DNA from: an uncultured Eggerthella sp.
Lineage (GTDB): Bacteria > Actinomycetota > Coriobacteriia > Coriobacteriales > Eggerthellaceae
Assembly: GCA_900544455.1 (NCBI GenBank)
Contig: UQVJ01000042.1
Span: 1 to 14,046, forward strand
Length of the DNA stretch: 14,046 nt
Direction: 5' to 3'
Position numbers and translations under genes: made by a program. Within the stretch, counting starts at the first letter, position 1. Every line of letters starts with the position of its first letter. Below, one piece after another: positions 1 through 5,297 of the stretch. Below the pieces are notes generated by a model that did not search any database, was not told the origin of the DNA, and saw only the letters and a list, made by a program, of their open reading frames with translations.

Positions 1-13
1 GCTCTTCCGATCT
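1..13. other. Residual Illumina adapter sequence at contig end
   Basis: The first 13 bases, GCTCTTCCGATCT, are identical to the 3' end of the Illumina TruSeq adapter. An exact 13-base match sitting precisely at base 1 is very unlikely to be biological. These bases should be treated as untrimmed library sequence, and no coding content should be read from them. The HTH protein frame happens to stay open through the adapter, which would add four false residues to a naive translation. I infer that the window starts at an assembly contig boundary. Confidence 0.95.
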
Positions 14-421
14 TTAACCGAGGAGCTGCTTAACAAGCTGCTTTCTTCTTCTGACCCCAACAGTTTCCTTTCGAGCGCAAATCCCTCAAGGCGGTCGTTG
101 GCTGAATACCTACAGCAGCTTCTTGACGAGAAAGGACTTGAGCGTTCGAAGGTTGTTCGTGAAGCGGGCTTGAACGATACGTTCGGTTATCAAATTTTCA
201 AGGGAACACGGAAGGCTTCTCGAGACAAGGTGTTGCAGCTGGCTTTTGCCATGCATCTAGGTCTTAGAGAGACCGATCGCCTTCTGCAGGCAGCAGGAGC
301 AAATGAGCTTTATTGCAAAAATCGACGCGATGCCATTATTATCTTCGCAGTACAGAAGGGCTATACCCTTCAAAAGGCCAACGAAGAACTGTATCGTTTT
401 GGGGAAGAAACCATCTGCTAA
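14..421 (+). CDS. Cro/C1 (XRE)-type HTH regulator paired with a Ser/Thr kinase, 5'-partial
   Basis: This is the 3' portion of a gene whose start is lost at the contig edge. The frame is open from base 14, and the upstream residues (LTEELLNKLLSSSDPNSFL) resemble the N-terminus of this family. The TTG at 98 is therefore probably internal, not the start. A five-helix Cro/C1-like fold is suggested by EYLQQLLDEKGLERSKVV, then GLNDTFGYQIFKG (recognition helix) and SRDKVLQLAFAMHL. The protein ends with a ~40-residue helical tail that contains LYCKNRRDAIIIFA. Small regulators of this type recur next to Ser/Thr kinases in gut Clostridia and Actinobacteria. I know of no experimental function for the pair. 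Its TAA is followed directly by the kinase ATG, so the two are almost certainly co-transcribed and translationally coupled. I infer a DNA-binding output or substrate of the kinase. The family call is fairly sure; the role is not. Confidence 0.85.
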   Translation, partial: LTEELLNKLLSSSDPNSFLSSANPSRRSLAEYLQQLLDEKGLERSKVVREAGLNDTFGYQIFKGTRKASRDKVLQLAFAMHLGLRETDRLLQAAGANELYCKNRRDAIIIFAVQKGYTLQKANEELYRFGEETIC

Positions 422-1798
422 ATGCCTCTCGGTACTGAAATAGTTGAAAGCGATTCGCAGATAGACCGTGAGTGCCCTAGCGGCCCTGTACCCCAAAAGG
501 GGGAGCAGGGCCGCGTTCGCTCGCATTACTGCCCACATGAAACTGATGAGCTGTCAGCTTTTTTGTTGCTTATTGAATCCGATAGCCATTATCGCGTTGA
601 TGAGGTTATGAAGGAGTCGGCATTCGAGGTAACGGAAAAAGTGACTTTCGTTGCCGATAATCGTGTTGAGCGCGGCCCTTTCATACGAAAATATCTTAAG
701 TTTGGTCCAGGGGTTGGTTTAGCCTATGCCGCCATTCACCAGGCTCAAGAGGAGGGTGCGTATCTTCCTCATTTGCCTCGGATATATGCTGTCTATCAAC
801 TGAAAGACGAACTTGTTGTGGTCATGGAGTACCTGCAGGGTGAAACATTGCAGGATGTCGTGTTTCGTTGTGGCCCCTCGATTCGGTTGGTGCAAGAAGC
901 GTTCCCTCAGGCGTGCGAAGCCGTTCGTGAACTTCATGAATGCTTTAACCCTCCCTTGATTCATCGTGATCTGAAGCCAGCGAATATCGTTCTTTCAAAT
1001 GGCAGGGTCTTCTTAATCGATTTCGGAATTGCCCGAGTGTACCGTAGCGGCAGTGCATCTGATACTTCCCATCTGGGTACGCGTGCTTATGCTCCACCTG
1101 AGCAATACGGTTTCGGGCAAACCGATACACGAAGCGATGTATATGCTTTAGGCATGGTCCTGTACTATTGCCTGACTGGTCGTACCGCTGAAGTGGCTGA
1201 TCGGGTGTCTGCATTCGCTCACCCGTTGGTGCCTGAGGAATATCGTTCGATTATTGAGCGTGCTTGCGCTTTTGATCCTCGCAATCGTTATGACTCGGTT
1301 GAAGACCTGCAGCGTGCTTTCGCTCTTGCTCCTGATAGGCATATGCGTGATTTCGGCAATACCTCTGAGGCATCCGAGAGCAATGCGGCTAGGTTTGAGC
1401 CTGGTTATCTTCGTGGTAAGCGCGTAGTCCCAGGGAGGGGCGTCCTCTCCTCGCTCGTACAGAGAACACCCATTCCTTTAGGCTTAGCCTGGAATACGCT
1501 TCTCTGTATAGCTTGGCTTTTCGTAGTTGCCGCAAGTGTAGGTAATTGCTTCTGGCCAAGTCCTAATATTCCCGAAACTGGTTATCCATTGTGGTTCCGT
1601 ATAGTTGAATACTTCGTTTTTTTGACTCCGGCATCAGCCTGTGTTGCCTATGAGCTTTCTGATAGGCGGTTGTTGTGGCGAAAATATCCCATGCTACATC
1701 GCTTGCCCTTATGTGTGGAATTGCCGATAGTTGGGATTGCCATACCGTTTCTTTTGGCAGTTGTTATGACTTTGCTGTTTGGGATTACGGGGGTATGA
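422..1798 (+). CDS. Membrane-anchored Hanks-type Ser/Thr protein kinase
   Basis: The 458-residue protein has a eukaryotic-like kinase domain at about residues 57-305. Visible motifs are the putative ATP lysine in FIRKYLKF (K90), hinge segment VVVMEYLQGETL, catalytic loop HRDLKPANI (D183), IDFGIAR (D200 metal-binding), and activation/P+1 segment GTRAYAPPEQYG, with APPEQ in place of APE. SDVYALGMVLYY follows. The glycine-rich loop is not recognisable. Three hydrophobic stretches at about 355-375, 393-411 and 431-454 predict a C-terminal membrane anchor with the kinase in the cytoplasm. No PASTA or other extracellular sensor domain is present, unlike PknB. The ATG directly follows the HTH gene's stop. 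The first ~38 residues are low-complexity, encode a strong hairpin, and look longer than in related kinases. The true start could be later, but no ATG or GTG with a Shine-Dalgarno site lies between the hairpin and the domain. The kinase call is secure; substrate and signal are unknown. Confidence 0.9.
   Translation: MPLGTEIVESDSQIDRECPSGPVPQKGEQGRVRSHYCPHETDELSAFLLLIESDSHYRVDEVMKESAFEVTEKVTFVADNRVERGPFIRKYLKFGPGVGLAYAAIHQAQEEGAYLPHLPRIYAVYQLKDELVVVMEYLQGETLQDVVFRCGPSIRLVQEAFPQACEAVRELHECFNPPLIHRDLKPANIVLSNGRVFLIDFGIARVYRSGSASDTSHLGTRAYAPPEQYGFGQTDTRSDVYALGMVLYYCLTGRTAEVADRVSAFAHPLVPEEYRSIIERACAFDPRNRYDSVEDLQRAFALAPDRHMRDFGNTSEASESNAARFEPGYLRGKRVVPGRGVLSSLVQRTPIPLGLAWNTLLCIAWLFVVAASVGNCFWPSPNIPETGYPLWFRIVEYFVFLTPASACVAYELSDRRLLWRKYPMLHRLPLCVELPIVGIAIPFLLAVVMTLLFGITGV
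480..514 (+). repeat. Strong inverted repeat in the 5' end of the kinase ORF
   Basis: GCGGCCCTG (480-488) pairs perfectly with CAGGGCCGC (506-514). The intervening bases contain CCCC-AAAA-GGGG, which extends the hairpin inward after a small internal loop. It lies about 58 bases after the kinase start codon. No T-run follows, so it is not a standard intrinsic terminator. It could slow translation or protect mRNA between the regulator and kinase parts of the transcript. Confidence 0.6.
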
Positions 1799-1835
1799 TT
1801 GCGTTTGCTTGAGCAGAAGTGAAAAATATTTTCTT

Positions 1836-1885
1836 GAATACCATCTTTTTCGCTTACTTGCACTGAAAACATGGTATTCTACTAA
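1836..1885 (+). promoter_or_regulatory. Candidate infC operon promoter overlapped by a 9-bp inverted repeat
   Basis: TGGTATTCT at 1872-1880 has the form of an extended -10 element (TG-n-TATTCT). The -35 is weak; CTTACT or TTACTT near 1853-1859 would give a 15-16 base spacer. An alternative reading is TTGCAC (1858-1863) with TACTAA (1880-1885) at 16 bases. GAATACCAT (1836-1844) is the exact reverse complement of ATGGTATTC (1871-1879), so one arm of the repeat contains most of the extended -10. That could be an operator. A 9-bp repeat at this distance is also expected a few times per 14 kb by chance. Transcription from here would give a leader of about 190 bases before infC. Confidence 0.45.
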
Positions 1886-1899
1886 AGCTGATTTCAAGA

Positions 1900-1976
1900 G
1901 AAGCCAAATGCTTCCACCTGGTTCGGTGCCGAAAGGCTGCTGATGGGTCATATGAATATAATCTTGCCAAGCAAGA
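1900..1976 (+). promoter_or_regulatory. Structured infC 5' leader (three short hairpins)
   Basis: Three compact hairpins lie in series before the attenuator. GAAGC (1900-1904) pairs with GCTTC (1910-1914) around CAAAT. GCC (1928-1930) pairs with GGC (1935-1937) around GAAA, a GNRA-type tetraloop. TCTTGC (1962-1967) pairs with GCAAGA (1971-1976). The palindrome TCATATGA at 1948-1955 recurs at 1994-2001 inside the terminator hairpin, so the two copies could pair with each other as an antiterminator. Autogenous control of infC-rpmI-rplT through L20 and a leader attenuator is established in Bacillus. I do not recognise this leader as that specific RNA. Confidence 0.5.
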
Positions 1977-1986
1977 ATTCGTGTGG

Positions 1987-2020
1987 CCTGCAATCATATG
2001 ATCGCAGGTTTTTCTTTTTT
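1987..2020 (+). terminator. Intrinsic terminator (attenuator) in the infC leader
   Basis: CCTGC (1987-1991) pairs with GCAGG (2004-2008). After one A/C mismatch the stem continues through ATC/GAT with an ATAT loop. It is followed immediately by TTTTT, C, TTTTTT. The position, with infC starting 23-62 bases later in the same transcript, makes this a premature terminator rather than the end of the kinase operon. Both roles could operate at once. Confidence 0.7.
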
Positions 2021-2042
2021 CAGCGTATAAAATGGTTCGTGT

Positions 2043-2636
2043 ATGGTAGCACCGAAACAGAGAAAGAAGGAGGTGGGCACCATAGCAGCTCAAGAACCAA
2101 GGCTCAATGAGGCTATCAGGATCAAGGAATGTCGCCTGATTGGCTACGATGGGTCGCAGTTGGGGATCTATCCTATCGAGCAAGCCCAGCGCATCGCCGA
2201 TGATGAGGGCTATGACTTGGTTGAGATCGCACCTCAGGCAAAGCCGCCAGTATGCCGCATCATGGACTACGGTAAGTTCAAATACGACCAGGCTATCAAG
2301 GCCAAGCAGGCGCGTAAGAACCAGAGCAAGATCGAAACCAAGGAAATGAAGTTCCGTCCCAAGATCGATGTGGGCGACTACACCACCAAAAAGAAGCATG
2401 TCATTCGCTTCTTGGAGGCAGGTTCCAAGGTTAAGATCACCATCATGTTCCGCGGTCGCGAAATGTCTCACCCTGAACAGGGTTTGAGCATTCTGGAACG
2501 TCTGGCGGACGATCTTAAGGATGTAGCGGTCATCGAAAACCAGCCTAAGATGGAAGGCCGCAACATGCATATGCTAATTGCTCCGTTGCCTACGACGGTG
2601 AAGAAAAAGAAGGACGAACAAGGGAAGGACAACTAA
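2043..2636 (+). CDS. infC: Translation initiation factor IF-3
   Basis: IF-3 binds the 30S subunit, keeps it apart from 50S and checks start-codon and initiator-tRNA pairing. The N-domain is visible as RLNEAIRIKECRLIGYDG and YDLVEIAPQAKPPVCRIMDYGKFKY. The C-domain is visible as KEMKFRPKIDVGDYTTKKKH, KVKITIMFRGREMSHPEQG and IENQPKMEGRNMHMLIAP. The frame is open from ATG 2043 (197 residues), but that ATG has no Shine-Dalgarno site. A near-perfect AAGGAGGT at 2067-2074 sits 8 bases before an ATA codon at 2082, and starting there gives 184 residues, close to the usual ~180 with homology beginning at once. I think ATA 2082 is the real start. E. coli infC likewise uses a non-canonical AUU, which underlies IF-3 autoregulation. 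The stop overlaps the rpmI start by one base. Confidence 0.97.
   Translation: MVAPKQRKKEVGTIAAQEPRLNEAIRIKECRLIGYDGSQLGIYPIEQAQRIADDEGYDLVEIAPQAKPPVCRIMDYGKFKYDQAIKAKQARKNQSKIETKEMKFRPKIDVGDYTTKKKHVIRFLEAGSKVKITIMFRGREMSHPEQGLSILERLADDLKDVAVIENQPKMEGRNMHMLIAPLPTTVKKKKDEQGKDN
2067..2084 (+). promoter_or_regulatory. Ribosome binding site and probable ATA start of infC
   Basis: AAGGAGGT (2067-2074) is the best Shine-Dalgarno match in this operon. Its GGAGG core is 8 bases from ATA (2082-2084), which is in frame with IF-3. No ATG, GTG or TTG occurs at a suitable distance downstream. The upstream ATG at 2043 follows a T-rich terminator tract and lacks a Shine-Dalgarno site. The arrangement matches the discrimination mechanism known for E. 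coli infC (AUU start). Confidence 0.75.
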
Positions 2637-2833
2637 TGCCCAAGATGAAGACTCATTCCGGCACCGCTAAGCGCTTCCGCGTAACCGGCTCCGGTAAGAT
2701 CATGCGCGCTAAGGCTTACAAGTCTCACATCATGACCAAGAAGAGCCAGAAACGTAAGCGTAATTTCCGTCACGAAACTGAGGTAGCTACTGCAGATCAG
2801 AAGGTAGTAGCTCGTAACCTTGGTCTTCGCTAA
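2636..2833 (+). CDS. rpmI: 50S ribosomal protein L35
   Basis: The protein is 65 residues, the normal L35 length, and very basic. It shows the family opening MPKMKTHSGTAKRFRVTGSG and the RAKAYKSHIMTKKSQKRKR segment. L35 is a small protein of the large ribosomal subunit. Its ATG overlaps the infC stop (TAATG), so translation is probably coupled. The AAGGGAAGG inside the end of infC serves as the ribosome binding site. rplT follows 28 bases later, giving the classical infC-rpmI-rplT order. Confidence 0.97.
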   Translation: MPKMKTHSGTAKRFRVTGSGKIMRAKAYKSHIMTKKSQKRKRNFRHETEVATADQKVVARNLGLR

Positions 2834-2861
2834 TCGATATAAGTAATAGGAGGAAACAAGT

Positions 2862-3215
2862 ATGCCTCGTGTAAAGCGTGCTGTATCCGCTCATAAGAAG
2901 CGCCGTACCGTTCTGAACCGTGCAAAGGGTTATTACGGTGCAAAGTCCCGTTCCTATCGTGCTGCTAAGGAACAGGTTCAGCATTCGCTGCAGTACCAGT
3001 ATCGCGATCGTCGCAACAAGAAGCGCGAAGTTCGTCGTCTGTGGATCACTCGTATCAACGCTGCTGCTCGCATCAATGGTCTTTCTTACTCCGTTTTCAT
3101 GAACGGTCTTAAGAAGGCTGGCGTTGAGCTCGACCGCAAGGTGCTGTCCGATATGGCTATCAACGATCCTGAAGCATTTGCTTCCCTTGTTGAGGTTGCT
3201 AAGAAGGCCCTGTAA
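2862..3215 (+). CDS. rplT: 50S ribosomal protein L20
   Basis: L20 binds 23S rRNA early in 50S assembly and in several bacteria represses its own operon. The 117-residue protein begins MPRVKRAVSAHKKRRTVLN and has the basic AKGYYGAKSRSYRAAKEQV helix. The globular part contains RRLWITRINAAARINGLSYS and ends GVELDRKVLSDMA, all as expected for full-length L20. An AGGAGG at 2848-2853, 8 bases before the ATG, is a strong ribosome binding site. The gene closes the operon and is followed by two stacked terminators. Given the attenuator upstream of infC, L20 or IF-3 is the obvious candidate regulator, but the sequence alone does not show which. Confidence 0.97.
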   Translation: MPRVKRAVSAHKKRRTVLNRAKGYYGAKSRSYRAAKEQVQHSLQYQYRDRRNKKREVRRLWITRINAAARINGLSYSVFMNGLKKAGVELDRKVLSDMAINDPEAFASLVEVAKKAL

Positions 3216-3219
3216 AGCC

Positions 3220-3251
3220 AAAGCCCGTCACTATGACGGGCTTTTCTTTTT
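3220..3251 (+). terminator. Intrinsic terminator 1 of infC-rpmI-rplT
   Basis: AAAGCCCGTCA, interrupted by CTA, pairs with TGACGGGCTTT as an 11-bp perfect stem with a 3-base loop. TCTTTTT follows. It lies 5 bases after the rplT stop. Confidence 0.93.
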
Positions 3252-3279
3252 CCCGCTATTTAGCGGGGTTTTATTTTTT
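3252..3279 (+). terminator. Intrinsic terminator 2 of infC-rpmI-rplT
   Basis: CCCGCT (3252-3257) pairs with AGCGGG (3262-3267) around ATTT and is followed by GTTTTATTTTTT. It begins within the T-tract of terminator 1, so the operon has a tandem, back-up terminator before the transporter gene. Confidence 0.85.
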
Positions 3280-3355
3280 GCTCAACTTTAGCGCGCTCAC
3301 CGATACTTCACTGATGACCTATAGGATGTTACAGTTCAAGCTATAGGGAACTTCG

Positions 3356-4705
3356 ATGAAGGAAGGACTCGCTTTGAAGTTGTTTGCGAATCCACTCACC
3401 AAAGTGTCCAAAGATGGTTCTGGCTTTCGCCAAGCTATGACATGCAGACATTGGCTGATTATTGTGGCGGGGGTGCTTATTGCATTCGGCCCTTGCGCGC
3501 TGGTGTACAACGTTTGGTCTATCTTCGTTGTCCCCGTCTCTTCTTCGCTTGGTGTGGCATCGAGCCAATTCACGTTCTTTATCACGTTGGTATACCTTGT
3601 TGGGGGCATCGCAGCTCCGTTTGCGGGGAATCTTCTTCAGAAACACGATCTCCGCGTTGTTCTTTCGGTGTCAGTTGCAATGGTCGCATTGGGTTTGTTC
3701 CTATGCTCATTCTGGAACCATATTTATCTGTTCTACGTATCTGGAGTTGTGGTTGGCTTCGGAATCGTTTCTTTGATGTTCCTTGCTATTCCTACCCTGA
3801 TAAATCGGTGGTTTTCGCAACGTGCGGGTTTATTTATGGGCATCTGCTTTGCCATGTCCGGAGTTGGGGGAGCGGTTTGGAGCATGGTCGGTGGTCTGAT
3901 TATCGACGCTTCGACGTGGCGCGTTGCCTATCGGGTATTTTCTGCCCTGGTTCTCGTGATTGGCCTGTTCGCCACACTTGTCTGCGTTCGTAGCTACCCA
4001 GAAGGAGTCGGGTTGCGCCCATTTGGGGCACAACCTTTACAAGAGGATGCCGCATCAGCGCATGATGGAGAGCGGCATAAACTGCGCGGCGTTTCCGCAT
4101 CGGTCATGTTTCGTTCGCCTGTATTCTACTTGCTGGTCTTTTCGATGGGCATATTTAACGCGCTCACGGTAACGGTGAACCTGTATGCTACCTACATCCA
4201 TCATCTTGGATCATTGGGCATGGCTGGCATCACGCCTGACGGGGCGGTGATCATGGCATCCGTTATTGCGTCGTGCTTAATGGCGGTTTCTGCGTGTAGC
4301 AAGGTTTTGCTTGGAGCTATTTCCGATAAGAGCATGGTCGGCGCGCTTTCTATCGCCTTTGTCGGTGGTGTGGTCAGCATATGCTGCATGTGGTTCGGGG
4401 CGTCGTCACCGGGAGTTATCGTGTTCGGCGGTGCTCTGGGCGGTGTTCTCTATGCTGCCATTGATGCCTTGGCGCCTTCCATTACTCGTCAGATAGTGGG
4501 CCCTAGGGATTACACCATTATTTACTCGCGTGTGGCAATCGTGGTTAATCTCGCTGGCGCCGTTGCCGCAACCGTGTTTGCGGCGGTTGCTGAGGCCAGC
4601 TGGGAAGCCGAATGGGTAATGTCGCTGATTTTGGTGACAGTTGCTTTTGCGAGCTGCGTTGCAGCGGTGCGTTTCGGGAAGAATCTGGAGCAAACTCTTG
4701 AGTAG
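3356..4705 (+). CDS. Major facilitator superfamily transporter, OxlT/monocarboxylate-like
   Basis: The 449-residue inner-membrane protein shows about 12 hydrophobic segments in two halves of six, separated by a hydrophilic loop at about 215-250. Family-like features are the TM1 segment AFGPCALVYNVWSIFVVP, a loop with NRWFSQRAGLFMGI after TM4, and GAISDKSM, a motif-A-like sequence between TM8 and TM9. These resemble the OxlT/monocarboxylate-type branch, whose members move small organic anions, but substrate cannot be read from sequence. ATG 3356 is used with a modest AGGGAA upstream; the next in-frame Met (residue 28) has no better site and would leave TM1 intact. The gene stands alone after the rplT terminators, and no enzyme gene nearby suggests a substrate. 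No convincing terminator follows it. Confidence 0.85.
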   Translation: MKEGLALKLFANPLTKVSKDGSGFRQAMTCRHWLIIVAGVLIAFGPCALVYNVWSIFVVPVSSSLGVASSQFTFFITLVYLVGGIAAPFAGNLLQKHDLRVVLSVSVAMVALGLFLCSFWNHIYLFYVSGVVVGFGIVSLMFLAIPTLINRWFSQRAGLFMGICFAMSGVGGAVWSMVGGLIIDASTWRVAYRVFSALVLVIGLFATLVCVRSYPEGVGLRPFGAQPLQEDAASAHDGERHKLRGVSASVMFRSPVFYLLVFSMGIFNALTVTVNLYATYIHHLGSLGMAGITPDGAVIMASVIASCLMAVSACSKVLLGAISDKSMVGALSIAFVGGVVSICCMWFGASSPGVIVFGGALGGVLYAAIDALAPSITRQIVGPRDYTIIYSRVAIVVNLAGAVAATVFAAVAEASWEAEWVMSLILVTVAFASCVAAVRFGKNLEQTLE

Positions 4706-4880
4706 TCAATGATTTATCCATGATCTGGCGTTGCCCTGAGGCTAGCATGTGCCGTTTTGAAATCTCCAGCGTTTGTCTTCGATCGAAAGATAGACGAAAT
4801 TCCGGTTGTTAGATGTAGTTCGATGGTGCCTGGTTGTCGGATTTATTTCTATTGCGGCTGAACCCTAATCGGTCGCACGA
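4706..4880. other. Convergent intergenic region, no gene found
   Basis: This stretch lies between the ends of the transporter and the minus-strand small protein. It holds the palindrome TTCGATCGAA (4778-4787) and a 14-base sequence shared with the glmS upstream region. I see no convincing terminator, tRNA or coding frame. Confidence 0.4.
4746..4759 (+). repeat. Copy 1 of 14-base direct repeat CATGTGCCGTTTTG
   Basis: This exact 14-mer recurs in the same orientation at 7485-7498, upstream of glmS. Both copies are intergenic. A chance pair of exact 14-mers is improbable but possible in a window of this size. The function is unknown. Confidence 0.4.
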
Positions 4881-5159
4881 TTATCGCCAAGGGTCCTTTT
4901 CGAATTCGGCTGCTTTTAACGTGCCGTCGTGGTAATCCGAGTAGGGGTCATACAGATCGTCGTCTTCATTCGCTGCACGTATAACGCTCTTTAGCGAATG
5001 CTCATTGCTGCTTACATTGCTTTTGGCTGCAGTTGCTTTTGCTTCGGTATCGGCTTCGGCGTTTTTAGCGTGTTGGGCATCCTTGGATTGGGGGAGAGGC
5101 GTGAAAGTAGGCCTCAAGGTGTAGCGCTTGGTGCTTGTTTCGCTATCATTGAATGTCAC
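4881..5159 (-). CDS. Uncharacterised small acidic-tailed protein
   Basis: This 92-residue minus-strand frame looks real. A GTG start at 5159 is preceded by AGAGGA (complement of 5168-5173) at 8 bases, and a TATAAT -10 lies further upstream. The N-terminal half is polar and Lys/Thr/Ala-rich and probably disordered. The C-terminal third is acidic and aromatic (DDDLYDPYSDYHDG, then FEKDPWR) and looks like the conserved end of the protein. It has no signal peptide, membrane segment or enzyme motif. It is transcribed divergently from the trigger-factor-like gene and converges on the transporter. I do not recognise the family. A short linear binding motif at the C-terminus is a guess. The main alternative is a fortuitous frame, which the ribosome binding site and promoter argue against. 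Confidence 0.65.
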   Translation of the reverse strand: MTFNDSETSTKRYTLRPTFTPLPQSKDAQHAKNAEADTEAKATAAKSNVSSNEHSLKSVIRAANEDDDLYDPYSDYHDGTLKAAEFEKDPWR

Positions 5160-5218
5160 GGAATTATTCCTCTTTGCGCTCGAGTTGCTTTAACGGGCTT
5201 TGCTTCCGTATCGTAGTG

Positions 5219-5286
5219 GCAAAGCGCTTTTGGGTTATGGGGGATTATACGATTGCGGCGCTCGGTTTGCGAAGCGCTCTTTTTGG
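5219..5286. repeat. Pair of AAGCGCT-centred near-repeats between divergent genes
   Basis: GCAAAGCGCTTTTGG (5219-5233) and GCGAAGCGCTCTTTTTGG (5269-5286) are near-direct repeats about 50 bases apart. The first has a perfect 10-base palindrome, AAAGCGCTTT (5221-5230). They bracket the minus-strand TATAAT and lie just upstream of the tig-like gene's Shine-Dalgarno site. They could be regulator sites shared by both genes, or simply chance. Confidence 0.35.
5244..5273 (-). promoter_or_regulatory. Candidate promoter for the minus-strand small protein
   Basis: On the minus strand a perfect -10, TATAAT (complement of 5244-5249), is preceded at 18 bases by TTCGCA (complement of 5268-5273; 4 of 6 to TTGACA). 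Transcription would start near 5237 and leave a leader of about 78 bases. Two similar sites, GCAAAGCGCTTTTGG (5219-5233) and GCGAAGCGCTCTTTTTGG (5269-5286), flank the -10. Confidence 0.5.
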
Positions 5287-5297
5287 AAAGGAGACCT

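Noticed and set aside
2032..2049. Possible leader peptide MVRVW before infC
   Set aside because: It has no Shine-Dalgarno site, overlaps the alternative infC ATG, and does not show a run of regulatory codons.
1854..2570. A 238-residue open frame on the minus strand across infC
   Set aside because: It lies antisense to a certain IF-3 gene, has no recognisable domain or ribosome binding site, and is explained by codon bias of infC.
5253..5297. TTG extension of the trigger factor-like ORF
   Set aside because: A good AAGGAG precedes ATG 5298, and the family N-terminus MKVEQIK starts there.
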